From NCBI GenBank assembly GCA_907163375.1, contig CAJQUW010003459.1:175010-239009 (forward strand): a DNA stretch of 64,000 nucleotides, read 5' to 3'. Each line of letters opens with the position of its first letter. Position 1 is the first letter of the stretch. The notes beneath the pieces were generated by a model, which did not search any database, was not told where the DNA came from, and saw nothing but the letters and a program-made list of their open reading frames with translations. The position numbers were made by a program, and so were the translations under genes. Below, in pieces: positions 11,637 through 22,455 of the stretch. Origin of the DNA: Prostheceraeus crozeri (taxonomy: Eukaryota; Platyhelminthes; Polycladida; Euryleptidae).

Positions 11637-13825
11637 TTTCTTAAAAAGTGTACCGCATTACTAATCGATGGCCAAAGACAACATTTCTGGAGAAAGAATG
11701 CTGGATTGCCTGATAGCCTATGAAAAATTTGATGACGCTTACATTTTTGAGTCTGTTGTTCTTGAAAATAATCAGAGCCATTAAAGAATGCACTTAATTA
11801 ATCCTACGCATTTAATCACTCATTTAGACGGTTACCTTTTTTTAAGCGAGCACAGATGATCAGGCCTTTATTCGGTGGCTTGTAGCCTGTGAACTATTTA
11901 TGAGATCTGAGTGATCTTCCAACGATAAAAGGGTTCATTTTTCGAACTTTCTAATGACCAGGAAATATGCTTAATATTTAATTTTCATCAACTGATTCAT
12001 GTAACTTAGTAACTTTTCTCATATAATTTTTGCTTTTAGTCAATTTTTCAGACTTCAACTTTCAAACATGCAAGGCTGAAGTAGATAATTGCCTTTTGAG
12101 ACATGATATTTTCAAAAATTGTGCATCTCAATTAGCAAACATATGTAAAATTTGTTATCGGCACGTTTTGAATATTATGTCAATAGACACCAATTACAAG
12201 AATCTGACGGAATTAATTATACGATGTGAAGAAGAAGCAAGTTGAATAATTTGATGACGAGGAATGCAAAGCCACATCAAGTCAAATTAAAACAAATCAA
12301 GAAACTTCTGCCAAGGTCTAATCCGATGATAATGTCTTCAATACGGAGGTAGCATTACTGCGCTGCGCTGCACTTTGAATCAAGAAATATCGAGGCCTTG
12401 ATTCTGCAGTATTATACTTGACATACATGTATGCTGGAAACATCAGACTCAAACTTTATAACTGACGGTTGCCATTTGTCCTTTGTTTCCACGTGAACTG
12501 ATGAAAAAAGGTGATAAGAAGGAATTCTTCTGGCCTTCACGGTCTTCGTCTAATGGCAGTTTTTCTGGTTTCTCTTGGTGTTTCTCGATAACTTGGTGTC
12601 ATTGTACTATTGCATTAACTATGTGCATTTTAATATCATGACTTCTATCATGGTTGTTGCTTCAACTTAGCATGCTTGAAAATTTCAGTCTGATAAATCG
12701 GCTAAATACAACTTTCTAGAATTTCATGAATCAGATGATGATAATGAAGTATTTTTTGATCGTTGCAAAGTTACAGAAATTAACTTATCTATCGATATGA
12801 AATCATTTAGATATCATCAGTAGTTTACTGGCTGCGGGTCATTGAGGAAAAGCATATGTTTAAAAGCTAAAGAGCCACCGCTCACAGAATTCTTAAATTT
12901 TGAAAAATTAATGCGATAGAGTAAAATATCGTTCATTATCTAGCACATTAATTTGGTGGCAAAAATCAAACAGGAAATGTCTCAAAGTTGAGGATGAAAA
13001 TAGCTTAACGAAGTGTCCAGATAATTTTTGATCTGTGTAATTGGAATCACATATCCAGTCGATATATAAAATGGCGTTAAAATTCGATGAAACAGCCTGG
13101 GAATCGTCCGGAAATTTGAATTTTGAAATCTGACTGCCACCCTGTAAATAAAGAATAAGTTTTTGCCATAAAATAGTATCGACTCTTTACTAAAAGTGAC
13201 AAATGAAAACAAGAACGATTGCAATTAAAAGTCAAACCGCATGCCATTGAATTATTCAGAGTTCAGGAAGAAGATTTCAAAAAAGTCGTAAGCTTCGTGA
13301 AATGAACTTTAAGCTCTAAAGGCAACCTTTGTCTTAATAACCTTTCAGACTACCACGCGTCTTTTAGGGTGCGCAATCGGAACCTGATTAAAAGTAGGAC
13401 ATAAGAGTGAGGACTCTTCACTCCTGCACAAAGCAACAACAACAATCAAGTGTTACAAGAGAAGACCGGCTTCTTGGATTTTTTTCAATTTAGATGTTGA
13501 GAGGGTCATTATGGCGAGTTGGCAACAAAATGCGATATTTATATAAATACCGACATATGCATGCATATGTGATAAGTTTAAATTCATTTTTTCATCATTG
13601 CGTTACCATTTCCGACCCCTCTGCTCAATTGGACATTATGCGACTATTATAGATCCAGAATACAGTGCTGGGTTTCCAAGAATCAGTGGCCATTGCAAGA
13701 ATTCGATGGTAGATTCGGATCGAATTGATGTAAATACTAAAAAGCTATTTATCCAGCATGTATTGAAAATGCTCAATCTGTCATGCTTGTACCTATACCT
13801 TAATTCCATGATGACAATTGATAAG
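11637..13825. other. Unassigned non-coding DNA
   Basis: No gene or repeat edge recognised over about 2.2 kb. The frame at 12030-12245 (+) has several Cys but no known pattern and is not called. Confidence 0.5.
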
Positions 13826-13833
13826 GGTGGGGC

Positions 13834-16072
13834 AGGCCTGTGATTACTCCTCAAATTCCTCAAATTTGTTTATTACTCCTCAAATCCTCAAATATAGCTC
13901 AACTATGAGAAATTCCTCAAATACGACTCACTACAGACTAAATGTCGGATAATGATAGTTTTTGGCGAATGGCGATGATATGTAAACTTCCAAACAAGAA
14001 GCTAAGATAGAATCCTGTAACATGTACCCTACATCCATGCTGCTAATCATGAATCACTCATGATTTATTTCCTTTCTTTTTCTTCTCATGATTTATAACT
14101 TAATGATTTTTCTCTCACACACTTGGTAGATTTTAGATAGCGTAATCCCGCTGTGCTAGCTAGATCTGATATTTTGATTGGAAACAGATCTGTCCTTTTA
14201 TCATCTGAATGGGCAAACTGTTAAATAGAATCTTTTCAATATATAAGTGATAAACATAATTTTGAAAAGAGAGACTTACTCACCAATACATTCCACATGA
14301 GGAGAGGAGAACCGTTGCTTGTCCTTCTAGTAAGTATTTTTAAATTTCTAGACATTTTAGGATATTATGATTTTCTTTTAGCCATGTCATATTTAGCACA
14401 TCAAAAATTAACCAGTCGTTAGCTTGTTTTTTTAATTTTGTTACCTTGACGCACTTTGTTACGTTGAATACGTTGAATGTCGTTTTCATTTCTGCAAGCT
14501 ACAGGGCTGCAGATGTTCCGGTTCGTCTGGACTTATTTTGTTAAGTAGAGAAGTTGTCCGAAGTTATTGTCTGTCGAACTCACTCATTAAATGCTTTCAC
14601 GTATTTAATGAGTGAAACACTGCGATCAACCTACAGAAATTGTATATTTGAACACCGCAATTTTTTACTCCTAACTTCATAATATTGCTTAGAATTTCAA
14701 CAATAAAATGCACATTCAATTATTTTCATTAATTATCTTGAACTTTGTCACAACCTTCTTTATATGTTTCTGCGACTATATGGCTGCTAAATGCATGCCT
14801 GTACTTCTTAAAGAACTTAAGGATATCGATCTTCCATATCCATTATATGATAACATATAGATAGCCCACTTGGATTTCAGTGCTCTTATCAACTGAAGCG
14901 TTTGTTTCACTCACTCTCTTCCATTTTATTTTCTCTGAACATGAACACATCCGACGGGGTAAAGCGGATGGTCCCTAAATTTAGTGTCTACATGCCTCCT
15001 GGTCACTAGCGTGCGGGTGTTGGAAGCGTATGAAGCTCTGCTATCTCATGAGTCTTTTTGCAGCCACATTTTCCAGGGTCTGCCGACCGACATTTATCCT
15101 GGATGAATTATTCACGTATACGAGTAGATCGTTTTCATAATTTGCTGAACACAGGTTGGTGTGAAATTAGTGCACACATTGCTTATCGTTGTATGTGAAC
15201 TTAGATTAATTAAGACATTGAACCACATAGTACTGGGTTGGTAGATTTTCAACCTGGGTCTACTGCAAGATTTGGACGTCAACATCTCGGCGCAAATTCA
15301 TGCGAATAGAGGTGATAATCTTTCACTCTTTGCCTGTATGAGACCAACAACTCAGCTGGCAAGCCTGTTCCCGACACTTGTTTTGTGTTGTATGAGAGAA
15401 TTCATGTTCATTTGAATGTAGATCGGAGCGATATGATCAAACGCTAACAAGTAAACAAAACCCACCAAAACTTATGTAGCATAAAGTAAAATTAATAAAT
15501 TAGTGTATAATGTGGCGTATCCTTCATGATAAATTACTGACTTTTTTTTAAGTCACAAGCATTCCGTCAACGATTTTAAGCTTTCTATACTTTTGGGTTA
15601 CTCTCCTCCCAAATTTGTCTAAAGTCCGTAAAAATTAATCGTTGCAAAGCCCCAGATGCATGTGGTTGAGGATATATCCTACATTCAAAAAATTACAGTA
15701 TGCAAATCTGACAAGCATCATTGAATTGGAGACGATAGCGTGAAGCAGAGCGATATCAGCAGCTTGATCTGACATCCTCTGTTCGACACATTCTAAGCAG
15801 ATAATACTTGAGGCAACAAATTGATTTCGTAACAACGCGGGAAGTGATTGTGACCAAGTCAGTATTCCTTTGCAATATACACAACTTCAAAAAGTGGGTT
15901 GTGGTCAACCCTTGAGTTACCTTCTTCGTTGACTTTCATGATTTGAAGTTTGGCCCAAAATCCGTGCTAAAATTTGTAGTTTTTCTTGCAATTATCATAT
16001 TAGGCTACGTTTCCATTCCTCAAATTTTTCACAAAAGATCCTCAATTTTTTTCATAGGCTAATCACAGGCCC
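13834..16072. mobile_element. hAT-like DNA transposon remnant, about 2.2 kb
   Basis: The ends are inverted: AGGCCTGTGATTA at the left, and GGGCCTGTGATTA as the reverse complement of the right. Both are followed by CTCAAAT-rich subterminal sequence. They are flanked by GGTGGGGC (13826-13833) and GGTGGGGA (16073-16080), an 8-bp target duplication with one mismatch. Eight-bp duplication plus an end starting (C)AGG fits hAT. No transposase domain was recognised inside, so the body may be a non-autonomous or heavily decayed copy. The duplications are low-complexity, which lowers confidence. Confidence 0.6.
14581..14614. repeat. Perfect 12-bp-stem hairpin
   Basis: CACTCATTAAAT and ATTTAATGAGTG are perfect inverted copies separated by 10 bases. 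It lies inside the hAT-like element. No T-run or other terminator context is present, and its meaning is unknown. Confidence 0.6.
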
Positions 16073-16341
16073 GGTGGGGAAACACTTTGGGCTACACTAT
16101 GCACACTTGAATAGCTGTTAATCGACCCGTTTATGACAATTATTTACGGTATGAGAGATTGTGGTAGAGTTCTTGAAAAACTCTCTCTGAGCTTTCTATT
16201 CGACCAAAGGCACGGATAATCATATTTCCAATTTTCGTTTTTGTTGATGATCTGTTTTACTAAACAAGATAAGCCTTTGTATTGATAATTGATCGTCCAT
16301 GTGTCACTTTGCTGATGAGGCACGTGTTAGTATTGAGTAAA

Positions 16342-16372
16342 TGGGTCATTTTCAGATAAATGGGCCAATTCG
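16342..16372 (+). repeat. Left 31-bp terminal inverted repeat
   Basis: Exact reverse complement of 21175-21205, 31 of 31 bases. Similarity drops immediately inside the repeat. Confidence 0.95.
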
Positions 16373-17111
16373 ATTTTGAAAATACGAAAAAATAAAGTAT
16401 CTCAAAATTTCTAGTCCTATCAATATCTGATAAATACATGGTATGAAGGCATCATCTGCAAAAAATTAGAACTAGGAAGTTCTTAGTTAAATTTTTACAG
16501 CATGTTGAAAATAACTAGGAAAAACATTACGTAATATTAGCAAAAACAATTGAGATTCGAATGAATAGTACTAATATTCTGATTGACGCATTAGTTTCCA
16601 TCTTAATTGTCAGTAAGAGGTTACTGAATACGTCTGAAGTGGTTTGATACTCTCAAGTGGTATTGCACCCATTTCGTTTGAAGAAATATCACATTATAAT
16701 AATGATTTTGACGGCACACTTATGTATATTATTGTTATTTTGTAGTTATATGTAAGGTTAATACGTTAACAAAGGCATTAAAAAGCACTTTGAGTTATCA
16801 TACAACGATATAATAACAAAATTTGGTCGTACAATTGGGCAATTCCCTCATAATCTAACTGAAGTCCTCGATAAGGCTTCAACTTGAACGTGACGAATGT
16901 TACACGATTTGTATACGCTTATAATATTAGCCCAAATTAAGCATAACTTTTGTCAAGAATCATTTATGGTATGTACACTACGTAAGAGTACATGTCTTTA
17001 AGTAAAACAGATTCGTATTGCAGTGAATAAAAAATTCTATTAACTCTACATACAAACATCAAAAGTACAAAATACTTGAAGTATTCATAATCGTATTCTC
17101 TTACAAGCCAG

Positions 17112-19151
17112 TTATTGATCAAGCTTCAACACTGTTTTAATATTGAAGATGTAGTCGCTCTTGATTACGATGCGAGTTTTGTCATTGAATGTACCATAAG
17201 CATATGCTGTACGTGGAAGGGCAAATAAACAACACTTAACTGGCACAAATGTTTGAGAGTCAGACAATTCTTGATAATTTATCCTAGAATCTACCTTACT
17301 AAAGTAGGATCCAAGGATTACATTAGTACCTCTTTTGTACTCATTTCCACAATCATCTCTCGACTTCCTTGTAAGTTGAGACAAAGAATGAACTTTGAAC
17401 AAGTAAAAGTTCTCATAGTCCTCGTCATCTGCTTTCAGAACGATGACGTCCTCATTTTGAGGAGGTAATTTTTTCAATACTTCGACTTTTGGGTGGAAAT
17501 CAATGTCATCACAGGGGCAGTCAAAGTATTTGCCCATGACACATTTATCACAACAGCAAGATAAGTTGCGAGCGATAACATGATACGGAACTCCAATTCC
17601 TATAACAGAATGGACCTGCATCGTTGAGGATATCGATGAGATATCTTGTGACAATGTGGCGAGACTATTCTTAGCGGCGTCAAGATCAGCGTCAGAAATG
17701 GTGAAAATCTGAATTTGTGAATTTGTTTGGAATTCCTTAGCCCATGACTGGAATTCAGCAAATGTCTGAATTATGTGTTTGCCGTGCTTCACCGAGTTAT
17801 CCGCCTCTCTCTTAATCACTGCTCCGATTCCATCGCATGGACCCTTACCATGTGATGACTCAAAGAAACTCCATGTTGCAGACAGATCGAAGACTTTCTC
17901 GAAGCATGAAACGACAGCAAAGATACTTTTGTTACGGTATTGTGAAGTTGGGCTATCTGTTAAGAAATGCACCCGCTTTATCTTTCCAGTTTCTTTCAGT
18001 TGGTGAATAAAAGAAGTTATGATTGCAAAAACCATGCTTGCGGAATGCTCAAGCTCACCAGATATGGCACAATGTGAAGAGCTATGTACTTCTCCGTCAT
18101 CAGATCTAAAGTAGGCAACGAGAGGATGAATAGTTACTTGCGACTGCGACCAGTAAGCGCTTTGCACCTCGTCATTTGAACTGCAGCAGTAATTCTGTGC
18201 AAAATCCATGTGTATAAGAACCTCAGATGTGTTAAGCTTCTCCTTCAAGTTTCTCACAAACTTGAACTGATTGTAGACGCGGTTTACGTGATGTTTGAAA
18301 ACGGGAACGGCTTCAACGAAAAGTTGAAGAAAATCTTCATATACAAGAGTTTCTGAAACTAGTCTAACCTTAGACCTACCATTGGCATCTTTCACATTAT
18401 CCCATTTATTGAAAGTTATCGTTTCAGAGTGCATTCCTGAGGATTTAGTCAGTATGAAAGACATAAGATCAAACACGTCTGAGCTCTGAGCTACTTCATC
18501 AATGCATTCAAGAAACTTATCAGGGTTATTTGAGACGACATCAAACCCGTTTTCCTTCAATGATTTCAGCAAAAGAGCAAAATTCTGATGGTATTTGCAC
18601 AGACAAGTCGTTCGGTTAAAGAAGTTCACCAGTTTGATATTAGCCGGACGGAGTCTTGTAAACGTTGTGTAACATAATTTCAAAGAAGGATTTTCACTGG
18701 AGAATTTCTTATACAAATTTTTCATATAGTCTGTAAGAAAACGCTTCTGAATACGATCCTTATCTATTGTCACGGTGTCCTTTTTTCCAGGACATACGCG
18801 CGAGACGTCATCACGATAAAAAAAATCCACTACTGATTTTCCAATCAAAACTTTCGTTTGCGTACGAAGTTTGCGAACAAAGATGGTATTTTTGGATGCT
18901 GAATTTTTTGAACATCTTTTTGAAAATCTCATTGTCTTGCGAGCCATATTATTGTACCGATATTTTTTCATTATTCTACCGGAAAGAATCCTACCTACAC
19001 TGGATCCTTTCTTAGTACTATCCATTGAACGACTCTCTTTGATTTCAGATACTACTGACTGGCAAAGATGATGTTGATAAGCCGGCAGCTTGAAACTCAT
19101 TTGTAAGTTTGGTCTTAAGTGAAAAATGTACTTGTGAGTCGAACCCACCAA
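17112..19151 (-). CDS. Transposase-like protein, main open frame (679 codons)
   Basis: A single long minus-strand frame. A zinc-binding-like CLCKYHQN lies near residue 183. HMDFAQNY (Asp near 316) follows, then HFLTDSPTSQYRNK (Asp near 399) and FFESSHGKGPCDGIGA (residues about 430-444). A Cys cluster, SCCCDKCVMGKYFDCPC, lies near 531-547. The order Asp, Asp, then an acidic residue in the ESSHGKGPCDG block suggests an RNase H-like DDE/D nuclease, but that is inference. The first ~35 codons (19045-19151) overlap the preceding open frame at 19045-19320 in a different phase, so the true join lies there by frameshift or unseen splicing. The first ATG is therefore probably not the real start. Confidence 0.8.
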   Translation of the reverse strand: MVGSTHKYIFHLRPNLQMSFKLPAYQHHLCQSVVSEIKESRSMDSTKKGSSVGRILSGRIMKKYRYNNMARKTMRFSKRCSKNSASKNTIFVRKLRTQTKVLIGKSVVDFFYRDDVSRVCPGKKDTVTIDKDRIQKRFLTDYMKNLYKKFSSENPSLKLCYTTFTRLRPANIKLVNFFNRTTCLCKYHQNFALLLKSLKENGFDVVSNNPDKFLECIDEVAQSSDVFDLMSFILTKSSGMHSETITFNKWDNVKDANGRSKVRLVSETLVYEDFLQLFVEAVPVFKHHVNRVYNQFKFVRNLKEKLNTSEVLIHMDFAQNYCCSSNDEVQSAYWSQSQVTIHPLVAYFRSDDGEVHSSSHCAISGELEHSASMVFAIITSFIHQLKETGKIKRVHFLTDSPTSQYRNKSIFAVVSCFEKVFDLSATWSFFESSHGKGPCDGIGAVIKREADNSVKHGKHIIQTFAEFQSWAKEFQTNSQIQIFTISDADLDAAKNSLATLSQDISSISSTMQVHSVIGIGVPYHVIARNLSCCCDKCVMGKYFDCPCDDIDFHPKVEVLKKLPPQNEDVIVLKADDEDYENFYLFKVHSLSQLTRKSRDDCGNEYKRGTNVILGSYFSKVDSRINYQELSDSQTFVPVKCCLFALPRTAYAYGTFNDKTRIVIKSDYIFNIKTVLKLDQ

Positions 19152-19356
19152 AATCAGTTTCCGTCATCACTTGCTTTTTTTGTGATACTTTTAATCGAGT
19201 TCTCTCAAGTTGCTTCTTTGTTCTATTATACTTCTGCTCCAATCGACCGTTTGTTCGAAGAAGTATTCTGATTTTCCCTCCAGCACGTGAATTGGCACGT
19301 GAAATTCTCTTCCTGGTCATCTTCCTTCTATGATCCTCGACCTGAAAAAATAAAAA
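19045..19356 (-). pseudogene. Second exon of the transposase gene, ending in a stop before the main frame
   Basis: On the minus strand this exon begins after a T-rich tract and AG (around 19343) with VEDHRRKMTRKRISRANSR and continues with a basic coiled stretch (RTNGRLEQKYNRTKKQLERT) to a stop at about 19045. The next conserved sequence (SEIKESRSMDSTKKGS) continues in another phase. Either one base was gained or lost near 19050, or a splice is used that I cannot recognise. The basic N-terminal region followed by a nuclease-like core suits a DNA-binding transposase. Confidence 0.65.
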
Positions 19357-20747
19357 ATCGAATTAACTCAGACAAAAATTATTAGAATATGGCATTTAAA
19401 TTCTTACCTGAGGTGATTCTTCTTTACAATTTTTACTGCGATACTTTTGTACACCTGATGCAACCGTTTTCCTCCTTTGTTTGAGCTTCCGTAAACCGAG
19501 AACACGAACAGGAACGTAGTTTTTCTTTTGTCTCTCGCGATTTTTTTCTTTATATGCTAAATCATGTTTCTTTTTTTTCTCGGTATCTTTTTGAACGTTC
19601 AGCAGGCGTCAGGGGCATCTGAAATGAGAAAAATCATTATTTATATGATACAATATAAAAACAATACAGTTAAAGAAAGATTAACTAGATTTCTCTGATT
19701 CTGTAACATTCGTCACGTGACGAATGTTACCGTGACGAATGTTACATTTTTATAGTTTGTCTAAGATTGTGAAAAAACTTAAAACATTTCAGTCCGTTCA
19801 AAAAGTGCTATTGCGAGATGTCATAAAGATCAAAGTTTTACGAAAATATTGATATTCTTACATAAGCTTATCTATGTCAAATCTCCGTGACGAATGTTAC
19901 ATTCTTAACCAATCTACCTGACTTACCCTAAAACAATAACGTTTGTCTGGTTTTTCACTTATTTCTAGTCAAAAAAGTAAATAGATTTTATTTCTACACT
20001 TGTTGGACTTCAGAAAAATGTTCCTGAAAATTCTCTTCCTGGTCATCTTCCTTCTATGATCCTCGACCTGAAAAAATAAAAAATCGAATTAACTCAGACA
20101 AAAATTATTAGAATATGGCATTTAAATTCTTACCTGAGGTGATTCTTCTTTACAATTTTTACTGCGATACTTTTGTACACCTGATGCAACCGTTTTCCTC
20201 CTTTGTTTGAGCTTCCGTAAACCGAGAACACGAACAGGAACGTAGTTTTTCTTTTGTCTCTCGCGATTTTTTTCTTTATATGCTAAATCATGTTTCTTTT
20301 TTTTCTCGGTATCTTTTTGAACGTTCAGCAGGCGTCAGGGGCATCTGAAATGAGAAAAATCATTATTTATATGATACAATATAAAAACAATACAGTTAAA
20401 GAAAGATTAACTAGATTTCTCTGATTCTGTAACATTCGTCACGTGACGAATGTTACCGTGACGAATGTTACATTTTTATAGTTTGTCTAAGATTGTGAAA
20501 AAACTTAAAACATTTCAGTCCGTTCAAAAAGTGCTATTGCGAGATGTCATAAAGATCAAAGTTTTACGAAAATATTGATATTCTTACATAAGCTTATCTA
20601 TGTCAAATCTCCGTGACGAATGTTACATTCTTAACCAATCTACCTGACTTACCCTAAAACAATAACGTTTGTCTGGTTTTTCACTTATTTCTAGTCAAAA
20701 AAGTAAATAGATTTTATTTCTACACTTGTTGGACTTCAGAAAAATGT
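19303..20747 (-). repeat. 726-bp tandem duplication inside the unassigned transposon
   Basis: Unit 1 (about 19303-20028) and unit 2 (about 20029-20747) look identical at an offset of 726 bp. Each contains the first exon, its donor site, the start of the intron toward the second exon, and four GTGACGAATGTTAC motifs. Homology ends after AAAAATGT in both, the second unit then continuing ACATAGATTG. The upstream copy doubles the 5' region of the gene. Confidence 0.9.
19408..19618 (-). pseudogene. First coding exon of the transposase gene, frame-shifted at an A8 run
   Basis: Minus-strand ATG at 19618-19616 opens MPLTPAERSKRYREKK, a start I associate with this protein family. An 8-base A run then pushes the frame to a stop, while the +1 frame carries on convincingly (HDLAYKEKNRERQKKN, YRSKNCKEESPQ) to a GTAAGA donor at 19407. 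The same run length is present in the duplicated copy (20134-20344). So the break predates the duplication, or both copies derive from one sequencing error. Confidence 0.65.
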
Positions 20748-20817
20748 ACATAGATTGTTTCTAACACGAGTTTATGAACATGTTGAATTGAATTATTGTT
20801 ATGGTGACGAATGTTAC
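19703..20817. repeat. Cluster of nine GTGACGAATGTTAC 14-mers (a tenth at 16890)
   Basis: Exact copies lie at 19703-19716 (inverted), 19717-19730, 19732-19745, 19887-19900, 20429-20442 (inverted), 20443-20456, 20458-20471, 20613-20626 and 20804-20817, plus 16890-16903 near the other end. The first two in each unit abut head to head to form a 28-bp perfect palindrome. All lie within the element and none inside the main coding frame. Candidate transposase or regulatory protein binding sites. Confidence 0.9.
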
Positions 20818-21174
20818 ACCAAAGTTGGTGACATGTACTCTATGACGGATTTTTTTTAATGAAAGTGGAGATCTGAAATTAACTTAATCACTTAATCAAT
20901 CTACGATACGTGTAAAGAAAGTTTGTACATCACAGAAACTACTTACCTCAACTGATGCTCGTCAGGTTGGCCGCGAAATTGCAAACAATAGCTGGTGACA
21001 TTCACTTTTCATGCCAATTGACGTCGACATTGAGCTACAGCAACCAATAAACGAACGCTAAGCGAATTCTTCCCTAACGTCGGAAGTGGGTGAGGTGGTT
21101 ATCTGACATTGACAGTAGAAGAAACAGAATCGATAGTTAATCTAATGAATAAAGTACTGGTGACACGATTTTCA

Positions 21175-21205
21175 CGAATTGGCCCATTTATCTGAAAATG
21201 ACCCA
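21175..21205 (-). repeat. Right 31-bp terminal inverted repeat
   Basis: Exact inverse partner of 16342-16372. Confidence 0.95.
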
Positions 21206-22163
21206 AATATGTACAAGTAAATAATTCGCATTTATTTATCAATAGTATGTAACTTATTCGAATGCTTTTGATGTATTGACAGTTTTCTATGAAGAAAATC
21301 AAATATCTTTCATCACATTCAAGTGATAACGTGATGATTTGAGATTTTACACGATTTTCTACTTCTGGAACAACCAGGGTGGAAAATTAACTACGAGATT
21401 TACATGACAGAACAGCTTCTGTTAGAATAGTCACGTGCAGATATGTATGAAGTTGGCAGCATTAACTCTACTACTTGGAATGTTAACAAAGTTGTTTTGA
21501 AAATTAAGTTTTCTCGAAATTGCGATAATTGTCAATGGCGCTCCTCTTTTGAATTTTTCTTGCTGCGATCACTGGTGGTAATAGCATCCCTGATGACACA
21601 TGGCAAATACTGGCGTAGACACAAACCCTATAGAAGGGTAAGTTGATTATGTTCATGTGAGAAGTCGTTTATTTATATAGCTTTTAGGTTGCCCAAGTTT
21701 TTGTTTTAGATACTCGTACGCATGAACAGTCCTATTTCATAAAGTGAGGTTCTACTAGAATGTCTGTGACAACGTGTTTTCCAAATGAAGCGAGAGTTTA
21801 GAGGGATGCATGTACTGTGCAATACTAATGACATGTAATGTTGACCGCGCTACTAACTGAACTTACAAAACATGCCTCGACTGGAGATTGAAAAAATAAA
21901 GATCCAAATAATTGGATAATTAACTTTAAGCAATTTATAAAATCTACTTGTTGCACTCTGAAGATGACTACGTTTATGTCGAAATTTCTTGGTTGTATTT
22001 TATTGCATGTCATTACAACTAATATCAGTCACTTGGTTGAAATGTGCCTGTAAGGCTGCAACCAATGAATAAGAATAGTAAGCTCATAAGCTGACAATGA
22101 CAACAGCAATTAACAATACAAGGAAAACAACAAAAATGATCAAAAACAATTATTCGAATACTT
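21206..22163. other. Unassigned DNA with a hammerhead-like core at 21958-21984
   Basis: No gene was recognised. At 21958 the + strand reads CTGAAGATGACTACGTTTAT followed by GTCGAAA. CTGAAGA fits the CUGANGA half of a hammerhead core, a short GAC/GTC helix follows, then GAAA. This sits beside a Penelope-like endonuclease fragment but on the opposite strand. Flanking helices I and III are not convincing by eye. Confidence 0.4.
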
Positions 22164-22455
22164 TTAAGAAGAGGTTTACCATAAAACCTAGAGTTTGATT
22201 TAATCTAGGAGTTTTATCACTTATCAACAAGGCTTCTACTATACGACCTTCTAATTCGCTATACCCTGTGTAGTTAACCGAAGAACAATTGGTTATGTCA
22301 TTACTGCAATTTGCACATATGTTCAGATGGCTACTTGCAGTTCAGTTCCCTCGCATGTGTTCTTTCATTCTTTTATGTGATGTGCGCTCTGTATGTCCTA
22401 AGTATTGGGTATCTGGATCAACCCAATATTCAAAATTATACACAACGCACGATCG
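22164..22455 (-). pseudogene. Penelope-like retroelement GIY-YIG endonuclease fragment
   Basis: On the minus strand the frame reads CVVYNFEYWVDPDTQYLGHT, then RTSHKRMKEHMRGN, one stop, then SSHLNICANC, GRIVEALLISDKTPRLNQTL. This matches the order of a GIY-YIG nuclease as found at the C-terminus of Penelope-like elements: YxG, conserved Arg and EH, Cys pairs, catalytic Glu in the EALLI stretch, and a late LN. One in-frame TGA breaks it, and the reverse transcriptase part is missing. It is a 5'-truncated dead copy. Confidence 0.75.

Larger units (their letters stand above)
16342..21205 (-). mobile_element. 4.86-kb DNA transposon of unassigned superfamily with TDSPTSQYRNK-type transposase
   Basis: Perfect 31-bp inverted repeats start TGGGTCATTTTCAGATAAAT (16342-16372 and 21175-21205). 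Inside, on the minus strand, are an interrupted multi-exon gene (17112-19618), a 726-bp tandem duplication covering its first exon, and ten copies of the 14-mer GTGACGAATGTTAC, which I found nowhere else in the window. Left flank GAGTAAA and right flank AATATG share only AA, so the target duplication length is unresolved. The long perfect TIRs imply recent activity. The protein resembles large uncharacterised invertebrate proteins I recall, but I cannot name the superfamily with confidence. Confidence 0.9.

Noticed and set aside
17253-19071. Several + strand open frames opposite the transposase gene
   Set aside because: They are antisense shadows of the long minus-strand frame, without motifs.
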